64,000 bases of DNA from Candidatus Enterococcus wittei (GTDB lineage Bacteria > Bacillota > Bacilli > Lactobacillales > Enterococcaceae), in assembly GCF_002140175.1 (NCBI RefSeq), contig NZ_NGMO01000004.1:118072-182071 (forward strand), read 5' to 3'. Each line of letters opens with the position of its first letter. The first letter of the stretch is position 1. Below the pieces are notes generated by a model, which was given only the letters and a program-made list of their open reading frames with translations, was not told where the DNA came from and searched no databases. Shown in pieces: positions 56,857 to 64,000 of the stretch. The position numbers and the translations under genes are program-made.

Positions 56857-57231
56857 CTATTTTTTCTTGAAAATATTCTTGACACCACGCTTAACGACAT
56901 CGACCAAACTAAGCGAGCGCACCATATGACTTGGATCTACATAAACACGAATCGCTCGCAACACTTCTTTTGGTCTCTTTGAGGCAAAAGAGTAAGTGCC
57001 ATTTCTTTTCGTTTGGATCGCAAATCGAGGAATCCACTTCCCTTTAAACATGACTGAGGCAATCACGAAATCCACCTCTTCCCAAGGAATTTGGATAAAC
57101 TTACGCGCATCTCGATCATTATAAAATTCAAACCCTTTATCACCAATCATGATTTTTCCATACTCAGCAGTTCCCAAATAAGAAGTAGCATCGATCGTTA
57201 AGTCGACTTTTGTATTCAGTGATTCTACCAT
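56857..57231 (-). CDS. manO: DUF956 family protein (ManO-like) of the mannose PTS locus
   Basis: 124 residues from the ATG at 57231 (GGAG 8 nt upstream), with NTKVDLTIDATSYLGTAEYGKIMIGDKGFEFYN and ending in basic FKKK. DUF956 proteins accompany mannose-family PTS genes and may regulate them. A clear terminator and a repeat array lie between IID and this gene, so it may be made from its own promoter or read-through. Confidence 0.85.
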   Translation of the reverse strand: MVESLNTKVDLTIDATSYLGTAEYGKIMIGDKGFEFYNDRDARKFIQIPWEEVDFVIASVMFKGKWIPRFAIQTKRNGTYSFASKRPKEVLRAIRVYVDPSHMVRSLSLVDVVKRGVKNIFKKK

Positions 57232-57298
57232 TTTAATTGCTCCGTTTCTAATTGATCTAACAAGTAAGTTCATTATAGATTGTTTTTTGATAATAAGC

Positions 57299-57410
57299 AA
57301 AAGGTTGTGAAAGAAGTGCTTTGCACTGAAATCTAAGATAAAAAAAATAGAAAACGGTTCTTCACATTTTTTATTTTTTTGGCTTAGGTTTGTAGTGCAG
57401 CTTCTTGAAC
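57299..57410. repeat. Hairpin intergenic repeat, copy C
   Basis: Same family as copies A/B: starts AAGGTTGTGAAAGAAGTGCTTTGCACTGA, pairs GAAG...TGCACT..AAA.CTAAG with CTTAGGTTTGTAGTGCAGCTTC, and carries AAATAG near its centre. The stem differs from A and B yet still pairs. Confidence 0.7.
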
Positions 57411-57450
57411 ACCGTTTATCAAGGTTGTGACATCTGCGCTTTGCACTGAT
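57411..57450. repeat. Hairpin intergenic repeat, partial copy D
   Basis: Begins ACCGTTTATCAAGGTTGTGA, the same joint seen between copies A and B, then reads TGCGCTTTGCACTGA before losing similarity at the PTS terminator. Confidence 0.6.
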
Positions 57451-57463
57451 TCATCCTTTTTAT

Positions 57464-57510
57464 TGAAAAAAGCTGCAACAAAAATCAATAGATGATTTCT
57501 GTCACAGCTT
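57464..57510 (-). terminator. Terminator after the mannose PTS IID gene
   Basis: AAGCTGTGACAGAAATCA pairs with TGATTTTTGTTGCAGCTT on the minus strand and is followed by TTTTTC. The 18-bp stem starts 26 nt after the IID stop. Confidence 0.9.
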
Positions 57511-57535
57511 CTTAACCAACTGTTTAGTTCAAAGA

Positions 57536-58450
57536 TTACATTAATCCGATTAAGTGGAAGACAATACCAACCACGAATAATCCAAGAATGATAATGATTG
57601 GAGATACTTTTTTCTTAAGTAACCACATGCAGAACAATGTTAAACATAATGCAGCTAAACCAGGGATCAAGCTGTTTAAGTTATCTTGTAATGTTGTTAC
57701 TTTGTAATCAGATAGAGAAAGACCAGCCGCTTGTTGTTCCAAAGCACTCTTGATTCCTTCAGCACCTGATGGTAAGTTGTTCCAGTCAATGTATGCACCT
57801 TTATCTAATTTAACAGTAGATACAACTGGTGTGAAGTTGATTGATACCCAACGGTTAACTAATGATCCCAAGATGAACATCCCGAGAATTGAAGCACCTT
57901 TTGTGATATCTTGTAATAATCCACCAGATAAATCATCTGTAATTTTAGAACCAGCTTTGTAGCCGAATTCTTGTGTATACCACATAAATGCCATACGAAT
58001 GATATTCCAACCAAAGAAGTAGATGATTGGACCTAAGATATTTCCACTAATTGCAAGAGATGCAGCTAGTGCACCAAGAATTGGTCTTACTGTGAACCAG
58101 AAAACCGGATCCCCAATCCCAGCTAAAGGTCCCATCATACCAACCTTAACCCCTTGGATTGTTACGTCATCAACTGGTGCACCATTTGCGCGTTCTTCTT
58201 CCAGCGCTAATGTTACCCCAATGATTGGTGAAGCTACGTATGGATGTGTGTTAAAGAACTCTAAATGACGTTCTAACGCAGCCGCACGATCTTCTTTTGT
58301 TTTATATAATTTTTTGATCGCTGGAATCATTGAAAATGCCCAACCACCATTTTGCATACGTTCGTAGTTCCATGAACCTTGTAGGAAAGTCGAACGCCAC
58401 CAAACAGAAATACGATCTTTTTTAGATAATTGAATTCTTTCTTCTGCCAT
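57536..58450 (-). CDS. mptD: Mannose-family PTS IID
   Basis: A 304-residue IID subunit of the mannose/glucose permease. Opens IQLSKKDRISVWWRSTFLQGSWNYERMQNGGWAFSM, the conserved soluble N-domain; GPLAGIGDPVFWFTVRP is the mannose-family loop; C-terminal helix LVVGIVFHLIGLM. With IIC it is the receptor for class IIa bacteriocins in related bacteria (established for Man-PTS). 17 nt after IIC. Confidence 0.93.
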   Translation of the reverse strand: MAEERIQLSKKDRISVWWRSTFLQGSWNYERMQNGGWAFSMIPAIKKLYKTKEDRAAALERHLEFFNTHPYVASPIIGVTLALEEERANGAPVDDVTIQGVKVGMMGPLAGIGDPVFWFTVRPILGALAASLAISGNILGPIIYFFGWNIIRMAFMWYTQEFGYKAGSKITDDLSGGLLQDITKGASILGMFILGSLVNRWVSINFTPVVSTVKLDKGAYIDWNNLPSGAEGIKSALEQQAAGLSLSDYKVTTLQDNLNSLIPGLAALCLTLFCMWLLKKKVSPIIIILGLFVVGIVFHLIGLM

Positions 58451-58467
58451 TTTCGTGTACGCCTCCT

Positions 58468-59274
58468 TTAATAGTTATCGATGATATCGCCCAGTGGGTC
58501 ACCAGTATTTGAGTTTCCGCCATTACCTGATCCACCTTGTTTAGAAAGTGCCAAGTAGATAAGAGCAAGAGAAACACCGATGGCACCAAGGCCAATAAGA
58601 GTAATTTCAGAAATAGTTGCCAATACAAAACCAATAGCAAAGAATGGCCATACTTCTCTTGTTGCCATCATGTTGATAACCATTGCGTAACCAACAGCAA
58701 CTACCATACCACCACCGATTGCTAATCCGTCAGTTAACCAAACTGGCATAGATTCAAGTAAGTTTCTTACTGGACCTTCACCAATTGCTAAGATTAACGC
58801 AGCAGGGATCGCAATACGAACACCTTGCATACAGATAGCAATAATGTGCCATAATTCAACTTTTCTAAAGTTACCTTCTTTTGCAGCAGCATCCATTAAA
58901 TGAACGAACGCTGTAGCAATTGTACGACAGATGATTGTTAATAATAAACCAGCAACAGCAAGTGGCACAGCGATAGCGATCGCAGAAGAAACGCCTGCTG
59001 TTCCTTGACCACCTAAAACTAAAATAATTGCAGATGCAACAGATGCTAATGCAGCATCAGGAGCTACAGCAGCGCCGATGTTTGCCCAACCAAGAGCGAT
59101 CATTTGTAATGTACCACCTAAGATAAGGCAAGGGACTAAGTTCCCAGTAACTAAGCCGATTAACGTACATGCGAGTACCGGTTGATGGAATTGAAACTCA
59201 TCAAGAATTCCTTCCATACCAGCTAAAAATGCAACGATAATGACTAAGATCACTTGAATAATATTTAATTCCAT
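58468..59274 (-). CDS. mptC: Mannose-family PTS IIC
   Basis: A 268-residue membrane permease: several helices and the mannose-family GMEGILDEFQFHQPVLACTLIGLVTGNL loop near residue 20. A C-terminal GGSGNGGNSNTGD tail is hydrophilic. With IID it moves glucose/mannose; it is the other part of the class IIa bacteriocin receptor. Between IIAB and IID with short gaps. Confidence 0.93.
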   Translation of the reverse strand: MELNIIQVILVIIVAFLAGMEGILDEFQFHQPVLACTLIGLVTGNLVPCLILGGTLQMIALGWANIGAAVAPDAALASVASAIILVLGGQGTAGVSSAIAIAVPLAVAGLLLTIICRTIATAFVHLMDAAAKEGNFRKVELWHIIAICMQGVRIAIPAALILAIGEGPVRNLLESMPVWLTDGLAIGGGMVVAVGYAMVINMMATREVWPFFAIGFVLATISEITLIGLGAIGVSLALIYLALSKQGGSGNGGNSNTGDPLGDIIDNY

Positions 59275-59307
59275 GATGTTAATCCTCCATTTTTTCTGAT
59301 AGTTAAA

Positions 59308-60279
59308 TTAAGCACGATTTTTTAATTCATCTTGTGCTTTTTTCAAGATTTCATCCATGTTTCCTTTTGAATCATTTGGTACTTTACGTACATCAAATTT
59401 CATGCCTGCTTCTTTCAACTTATTGAATGTATCAATATCATTTTGACTGAAAGCAAGTACTTTATTTGGTTGTACTTTACCTGGTGAATGTGCCATTGAA
59501 CCAACGTTAATTGTTTCTAGAGGTACGCCACCTTCTACTGCACGTAACACATCTTGAGGATTTTCAAATAATAGCAATGCACGTTGACCACCAAAGTGTT
59601 GATCGTCTTTTGCAAGTTTGATCATTTGGTCGATCGGCACTACATGCGCTTTCACACCTGGGGGAGCTGCTTGTTGGATAAGTTTCTTACGAAGCTCATC
59701 TTTTGCAACAGCATCTGAAACAACGATGATACGTGTTGGATTCGTTGTTTTTGTCCAAGCAGTTGCTACTTGTCCATGAAGCAAACGTGAATCGATACGA
59801 GCTAGAACATATGTGAATTTACCAGGCGCTCCTGATGGTGCAGCAGTTTGTGCAGCAGCTTTTGGTTGTTCAGCCGGTTCTAGTTCTTCTGGTTTAACTT
59901 TCACACCTTCTTTTGCTGTTTCAATGATATGTGCTGCGATTTCATGCGCAGATTCCATTGAAAAACGAGATGCGTATGCTTCAATCAGCATAGGCAAGTT
60001 CAAACCACTTACGATTGCCCACTTGTCTTTGTGTTCTTCAAATAAGGTGTTTGATTGATTGAACGGCGTTCCGCCCCACAAATCAACTAAGAATAAGACT
60101 TCTTCTTGATTATCGAAGGAAGCAACAGCTTCTTCTAATTTGGCTCTCAAGTCATCTGGACCTTCACTTGGTTTTAAAACGACAGCTTTGACGTTTTCTT
60201 GTTCGCCAAAAATCATTGAACCAGACTGCAAGATGCCTTCAGCAAATTGTCCATGACTTGCAAGGATAATCCCTACCAT
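59308..60279 (-). CDS. mptAB: Mannose-family PTS IIAB
   Basis: A 323-residue fused protein. The IIA domain (1-130) has LASHGQFAEGI with phosphorylated His9; an Ala/Pro/Gln-rich linker spans about 132-154; the IIB domain has ARIDSRLLHGQVATAW with phosphorylated His168. It receives phosphate from HPr and hands it to sugar at IIC/IID. Second gene of the operon, behind a separate IIB. Confidence 0.95.
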   Translation of the reverse strand: MVGIILASHGQFAEGILQSGSMIFGEQENVKAVVLKPSEGPDDLRAKLEEAVASFDNQEEVLFLVDLWGGTPFNQSNTLFEEHKDKWAIVSGLNLPMLIEAYASRFSMESAHEIAAHIIETAKEGVKVKPEELEPAEQPKAAAQTAAPSGAPGKFTYVLARIDSRLLHGQVATAWTKTTNPTRIIVVSDAVAKDELRKKLIQQAAPPGVKAHVVPIDQMIKLAKDDQHFGGQRALLLFENPQDVLRAVEGGVPLETINVGSMAHSPGKVQPNKVLAFSQNDIDTFNKLKEAGMKFDVRKVPNDSKGNMDEILKKAQDELKNRA

Positions 60280-60382
60280 ATTTATACCTCCTACTTCTTT
60301 TTTGTTGTAACAAAATCAAAAAATTAGAATAATTGCTTACCTATTACAACAGCTACATTTGACTATTCGCAACAACAATTTT

Positions 60383-60874
60383 TTATGCTTTTTTGGCTTT
60401 CGTCAGTAATTCCATTAAAAAGACTTTTCGATCCGCAGGTACTTTCCGAATTTCTAGTTCCACTCCTTGATCATTCAAGTAAAGGAAAGCATCAATATCG
60501 CGTTGGTCGACGGAAACAAAATTAGTAATCATTGTTTTCCCTTCAGAAAAACTCATCCCACCGATATTTAATGAATCTAGATGGACCCCGCTTCGGACAA
60601 TTGTTTCAACGTCTTGAGGATTAGTGAATAAAAGCATGACTTTCGTTTTTGCTAATAAGCCACTCTGGAAAATTTGGATCATTTTTTTTACTGTGATCAC
60701 ATTTGCCATGATACCTGGCGGCGCAGCTTCTTTTAATAGAAACTTTCTTAGCGTATCTTGTGCCACGACATCACTAATGACGATGATTCGCTCCACTCCA
60801 GTCAGTTTTGACCAGACAGTCGCTACTTGTCCATGGATCAAACGATCATCTATACGGGCTAATCGAATATCCAT
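60383..60874 (-). CDS. Stand-alone mannose-family PTS IIB
   Basis: 163 residues from the ATG at 60874 (AGGAG 8 nt upstream), with ARIDDRLIHGQVATVWSK and phosphorylated His14. It resembles the IIB half of the following IIAB but is a separate protein. The same extra IIB is recalled in E. faecalis mpt loci. First gene after the sigma-54 promoter. It may serve other IIC/IID or have a regulatory role. Confidence 0.9.
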   Translation of the reverse strand: MDIRLARIDDRLIHGQVATVWSKLTGVERIIVISDVVAQDTLRKFLLKEAAPPGIMANVITVKKMIQIFQSGLLAKTKVMLLFTNPQDVETIVRSGVHLDSLNIGGMSFSEGKTMITNFVSVDQRDIDAFLYLNDQGVELEIRKVPADRKVFLMELLTKAKKA

Positions 60875-60960
60875 TCGCCAATCTCCTTCTTTCAAAATTA
60901 CTTCACAGAAATCCCTCGTGTTTCTGTGTGATCACCACCTCCTAGCACACTTTATTAAAA

Positions 60961-60975
60961 GCAAGAACCGTGCCA
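60961..60975 (-). promoter_or_regulatory. Sigma-54 (-24/-12) promoter of the mannose PTS operon
   Basis: TGGCACGGTTCTTGC on the minus strand is a full match to TGGCAC-N5-TTGC. It lies about 87 nt before the IIB ATG and downstream of a GAFTGA-bearing activator gene. Confidence 0.92.
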
Positions 60976-61018
60976 ACTTTTTATCAATACACTGTTACGT
61001 TTAAAGCTTTCTTAAGCA

Positions 61019-61063
61019 ATACACAAAAAAGATACACTAAAATAGTGTATCTTTTTTGTGTAT
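61019..61063. terminator. 21-bp perfect palindrome: activator terminator and possible enhancer
   Basis: Arms 61019-61039 and 61043-61063 are perfectly complementary with loop AAA and abut the activator's stop codon (61064-61066). T-rich 3' arm fits a terminator. Its position 44-88 bp upstream of the -24 box also fits a sigma-54 activator site. Both roles are inference. Confidence 0.7.
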
Positions 61064-63895
61064 CTACGGTTTAGTGTATTCTTTTTTATCTAATTGGTTA
61101 TGGATTAATTTTAGCAAATAATACACTTCTTCTAATGGAGTCCGCAATTTAATCTGCTCCTCTAAATTAGTTAACGTATCAAGCAACTGATCATAGAGGG
61201 GATCTTCTTTTGCTGATTGGCATTCTTCTGGGGCGACAGTCAATGGTTCATTCAAAATGATTCGTTCGATCATCCCTACTGTATGGAGAACTAAATTGAT
61301 CATAAAACCATATTCTTGCGCATCCATTTCAGTTTTCTCAGCAACCTCTTTTGCGAATTGCCAAAGAGGATTAATTAGCTTATTCGCATTTATAAATGTA
61401 AAGTTGTCGGTAATAAATGTGACACAAGTATTTTTTGCCGTCACTTCGTTTAATAATACATCTTCTGACTCATCTAACTCTGATTCCAGGACCAACTCAT
61501 CCAAAATCAGCTCAATATTTTGGTCAATGAATCGTTCTAGCGGAATAAATGGTGCCGCTATTTGAGGATTCGTGATGCCAGTAGTAGCAATGATGTGATA
61601 CTTTTTTTCAATCTCTGGCAATCTTGTATTCAACTCCATAATCGATAAAGCGATGACTACGACTTGTGGTTCTTGTCGCTTACTTACTGCACGTTCTATC
61701 AACTCTTTAATACGATGAGCTGTCCCTTCTCCTGAGGCACAGATCGCAATGATTGCTTTTGGTTGTTCAGTTGCTTCATTTTTCATTTCTTTTTCCGTTG
61801 CAACCCCTGCATAACCGCGGAAATTTCTCAAAGACTCATACAATAAGTCAAGATCTGTACCTAATACCGATACTTTTCTGACCGTCTCTAGCACTAACGA
61901 CGTCGTCACCATATCAACCGTGCGTACAGGAATTCCTGTATCTCGCTGGATTTGGGTGTTAAAGGAAGATAAGGAACCCATATCCACTAACAAGATCGTC
62001 CCACTTCCTTCATCTACTTCTTGGACACAACGCTCAATTCGTCTTAACGCCGTCTGTGGATCCATATCAAGTGGCATATCTACGGCTCGAACATTATCTG
62101 CATCTAGTAACTGTTGAACTACTTGTACCATACTGCTTGCCGTACTATTTCCATGAGCAGCAACAACAACCCCAATTCTTCCACCTGATTGGTTCGCTCT
62201 TAAAGATACAAGTAAAACTGTTAAATAATAATCTTCACTCTCAGGGATTGCTACTTGAAAAAATGATTCAATATGTTTTCGTACTTTTTGAGCAAGTATA
62301 TACTCTTCAGGAAAATCAATCGCCATTTCACGAATATTATCATTGGTATGACGTTCTTCCCCTAAATTGATACGCTTTAAGAAAGAACTAATATGCAAAC
62401 TCATTGCGTAAATAAAGTTTTGCTGAAACTCATAAGGTAATGACTGTTTGACCATAGTATAGATTTGATTGGTCACTTCAATGATTTTAGGGTCAACAAA
62501 TTCAGCCAGTTTATTGTCCGCATTGAATGAGAACCCATGATCTTTGTAAAAAGATTTTAAATGGATATTGATATCAGTCGAAATAAAATGATTGATTGCT
62601 TCTTGGTCTAGCCCATCTGATTTCAAGAGTGCCGCTTTATCACCGATGATGTCATAAAGATTATAAGGTAGTTCATAAGAATCGGCTTGTAGTTGCATCA
62701 CATTATCGTTTGGCAAGACTGTGATCTTAGGTTCAAGCATTTTCGAAAGCTCTGCCATTTCTTGACGATTACTGGCCAATTGGATCAATCCACTACGGAT
62801 ACCTTCCGTTAGATCATCAATCGTAATTGAAATCTCCGGTGCGTTCATATGATTTAAGAAACCTCTAGCACAAACCAACTGGATATTGGATTTCAACTGA
62901 CCGATATTTCCATAAGTTACACTACCTATGAGCGCTTTCACTACATCTTCTGTCAAAGAGATTTTCCGTTGTGTTCGATTGGCTTCATGAGCGATCATAA
63001 TCTTCACTAAATCAATTTTTTCGTTAGCCGGTCGTTTTTCAAATGCCGGGAGCTTGATATTGATTGGGATACGTCGGACAAAAGTTTCGAGCAAAGCAGA
63101 CCCTGGATCTTCAGTAGTTGCACCAACAATACGGACATTTGCCTCGTGAGATTTTGTGGTTTCACCTAAACGACTATAAGTACCGTGATCCATAAAATAA
63201 AAAATCATTTCTTGACCTTCAGGAGGCAAGCGGTGAATTTCATCAAGGAAAAGCATCCCGCCATCTGCTTGATCAATAATTCCTACTTTTTCTTCTTCAG
63301 CTCCAGTAAATGCACCTTTGACATATCCGAAAAGATGACTCATCAACAATTCAGGATTATTGGCATAGTCCGCACAATTGAAAACGATCAGCTCAGTCGC
63401 TTCGCCCACTACTTTATTTGCTTTAGCAAAATGAAACATCGCATGCGCAAAGTACGTTTTACCAGAGCCAGTCGGTCCAGTAATCAGACAATTCAACCCT
63501 CGAGGCGGATATAAAATAGCTGCTTTTGCTTGTTCGACCGAATTTTTCATGCTACCATTTGCCCCAATGATTTTTGCAAAAATATCTTTGGTATCCACTT
63601 GGATCCTTGGTTTTTTCTCCTCAATCGGCTCCTCTTTATAACTTGGCACATACCTAGTCAAAGGTTTTTCATATCCACTGTTTTCTTGGTAAATATAGCG
63701 CACAGGTCGGCCATCAGTCTTCAAGAGTTTCCCCTCACGTACTAGCTTATTTAAATCTTTACTACTATTGGTACGCTGAATCCCTAAATTTTCCGCAATC
63801 TCTTGTGTCGTTACCCCTTGATCGTATTCTTCTTTTTTTAAATGAGCGGTTTTTTCTTTGACATACGTATAAATTCGGTCAATTCGCTTTGTCAA
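61064..63895 (-). CDS. mptR: LevR/ManR-type sigma-54 activator of the mannose PTS
   Basis: A 943-residue activator. N-terminal winged HTH (about 25-70, VTTQEIAENLGIQRTNSSKDLNKL); AAA+ domain with GPTGSGKT at 140-147, GAFTGA at 194-199 and DEIHRLPPEGQE from 218; PRD around 450-560; IIA-mannose-like domain with VVAAHGNSTASSM; IIB-like domain with AICASGEGTAHRI; C-terminal PRD. It should activate the mannose PTS promoter just downstream, with PTS phosphorylation of its PRD/IIA histidines as input. Orthologous in place to E. faecalis mptR. Confidence 0.94.
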   Translation of the reverse strand: MTKRIDRIYTYVKEKTAHLKKEEYDQGVTTQEIAENLGIQRTNSSKDLNKLVREGKLLKTDGRPVRYIYQENSGYEKPLTRYVPSYKEEPIEEKKPRIQVDTKDIFAKIIGANGSMKNSVEQAKAAILYPPRGLNCLITGPTGSGKTYFAHAMFHFAKANKVVGEATELIVFNCADYANNPELLMSHLFGYVKGAFTGAEEEKVGIIDQADGGMLFLDEIHRLPPEGQEMIFYFMDHGTYSRLGETTKSHEANVRIVGATTEDPGSALLETFVRRIPINIKLPAFEKRPANEKIDLVKIMIAHEANRTQRKISLTEDVVKALIGSVTYGNIGQLKSNIQLVCARGFLNHMNAPEISITIDDLTEGIRSGLIQLASNRQEMAELSKMLEPKITVLPNDNVMQLQADSYELPYNLYDIIGDKAALLKSDGLDQEAINHFISTDINIHLKSFYKDHGFSFNADNKLAEFVDPKIIEVTNQIYTMVKQSLPYEFQQNFIYAMSLHISSFLKRINLGEERHTNDNIREMAIDFPEEYILAQKVRKHIESFFQVAIPESEDYYLTVLLVSLRANQSGGRIGVVVAAHGNSTASSMVQVVQQLLDADNVRAVDMPLDMDPQTALRRIERCVQEVDEGSGTILLVDMGSLSSFNTQIQRDTGIPVRTVDMVTTSLVLETVRKVSVLGTDLDLLYESLRNFRGYAGVATEKEMKNEATEQPKAIIAICASGEGTAHRIKELIERAVSKRQEPQVVVIALSIMELNTRLPEIEKKYHIIATTGITNPQIAAPFIPLERFIDQNIELILDELVLESELDESEDVLLNEVTAKNTCVTFITDNFTFINANKLINPLWQFAKEVAEKTEMDAQEYGFMINLVLHTVGMIERIILNEPLTVAPEECQSAKEDPLYDQLLDTLTNLEEQIKLRTPLEEVYYLLKLIHNQLDKKEYTKP

Positions 63896-64000
63896 TCCCT
63901 TCGCCCCTTTTCATTTGTTCTTGAACCCTAATAGTATTGATTAAGTTGTGTTTCGTCAACCATTTATATCAAAAAAATGAGTTGTCGTTCTAAATAAATA

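Noticed and set aside
60383..60874. Stand-alone IIB as a decayed duplicate of IIAB
   Set aside because: It has its own good ribosome site, full IIB length and an intact active-site His, so it is a real gene.

Overview
The window is a low-GC Firmicute chromosome segment. Gene content and order point to Enterococcus, most likely the E. faecium/hirae/durans group. The main evidence is an epaA-H rhamnopolysaccharide cluster, an mpt-type mannose PTS with a LevR-like activator and a DUF956 protein, and a division/cell-wall cluster running from mraZ to divIVA and ileS. The species call is inference. I see no insertion sequence, prophage, CRISPR array, rRNA or resistance gene; this is essentially core chromosome.

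Layout. Positions 1-8418 (minus strand) hold the Epa locus: initiating GT4 EpaA, glycosyltransferases EpaB-D, dTDP-L-rhamnose enzymes RmlA/C/B/D, and a large membrane protein running off the left edge. Positions 8496-15126 are housekeeping genes: BrkB-like protein, methionine aminopeptidase, flavodoxin, TetR regulator, M29 aminopeptidase, tRNA-Arg(CCU), GNAT acetyltransferase. Positions 15607-21673 are a lactose/cellobiose-family PTS (IIB, IIA, IIC) with three small uncharacterised proteins, a sigma-54 promoter and a LevR-type activator. Positions 21739-27921 hold an sfsA-oxidoreductase-DEAD helicase operon and a DtxR/MntR-like regulator with zwf. Positions 28031-46337 hold T-box-controlled ileS and the dcw cluster: divIVA, ylmH, ylmG, sepF, ylmE, ftsZ, ftsA, divIB, murG, murD, mraY, pbpC, ftsL, rsmH, mraZ and a DUF3397 gene. 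Positions 46534-47676 hold corA and a 38-residue DUF4044-like gene. Positions 47729-56779 hold recN, argR, tlyA, ispA, xseB, xseA, folD, nusB, asp23-like, pepP-like and a GlsB-like gene. Positions 57231-63895 hold the mannose PTS with its sigma-54 activator.

How it works together. Two sugar PTS operons are each paired with a sigma-54 activator and each has a -24/-12 promoter (18859-18873 and 60961-60975). The dcw genes form a near-continuous minus-strand block whose first regulator, MraZ, has three 10-bp-spaced repeats just upstream of its own start.

Most notable observations: (1) pbpC (division class B PBP) carries a 166-bp direct tandem duplication with 4-bp junction homology that frameshifts it; removing one copy restores a 730-codon frame. 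(2) A family of about 110-bp hairpin-forming intergenic repeats occurs in two clusters 48 kb apart, with stems that differ in sequence yet keep pairing. (3) A 161-bp palindromic, terminator-like element sits between rmlB and rmlD, and a related hairpin lies at 15457-15513. (4) Two elaborate sigma-54 control regions. (5) A putative MraZ operator. All calls come from reading the sequence; no database search was run.
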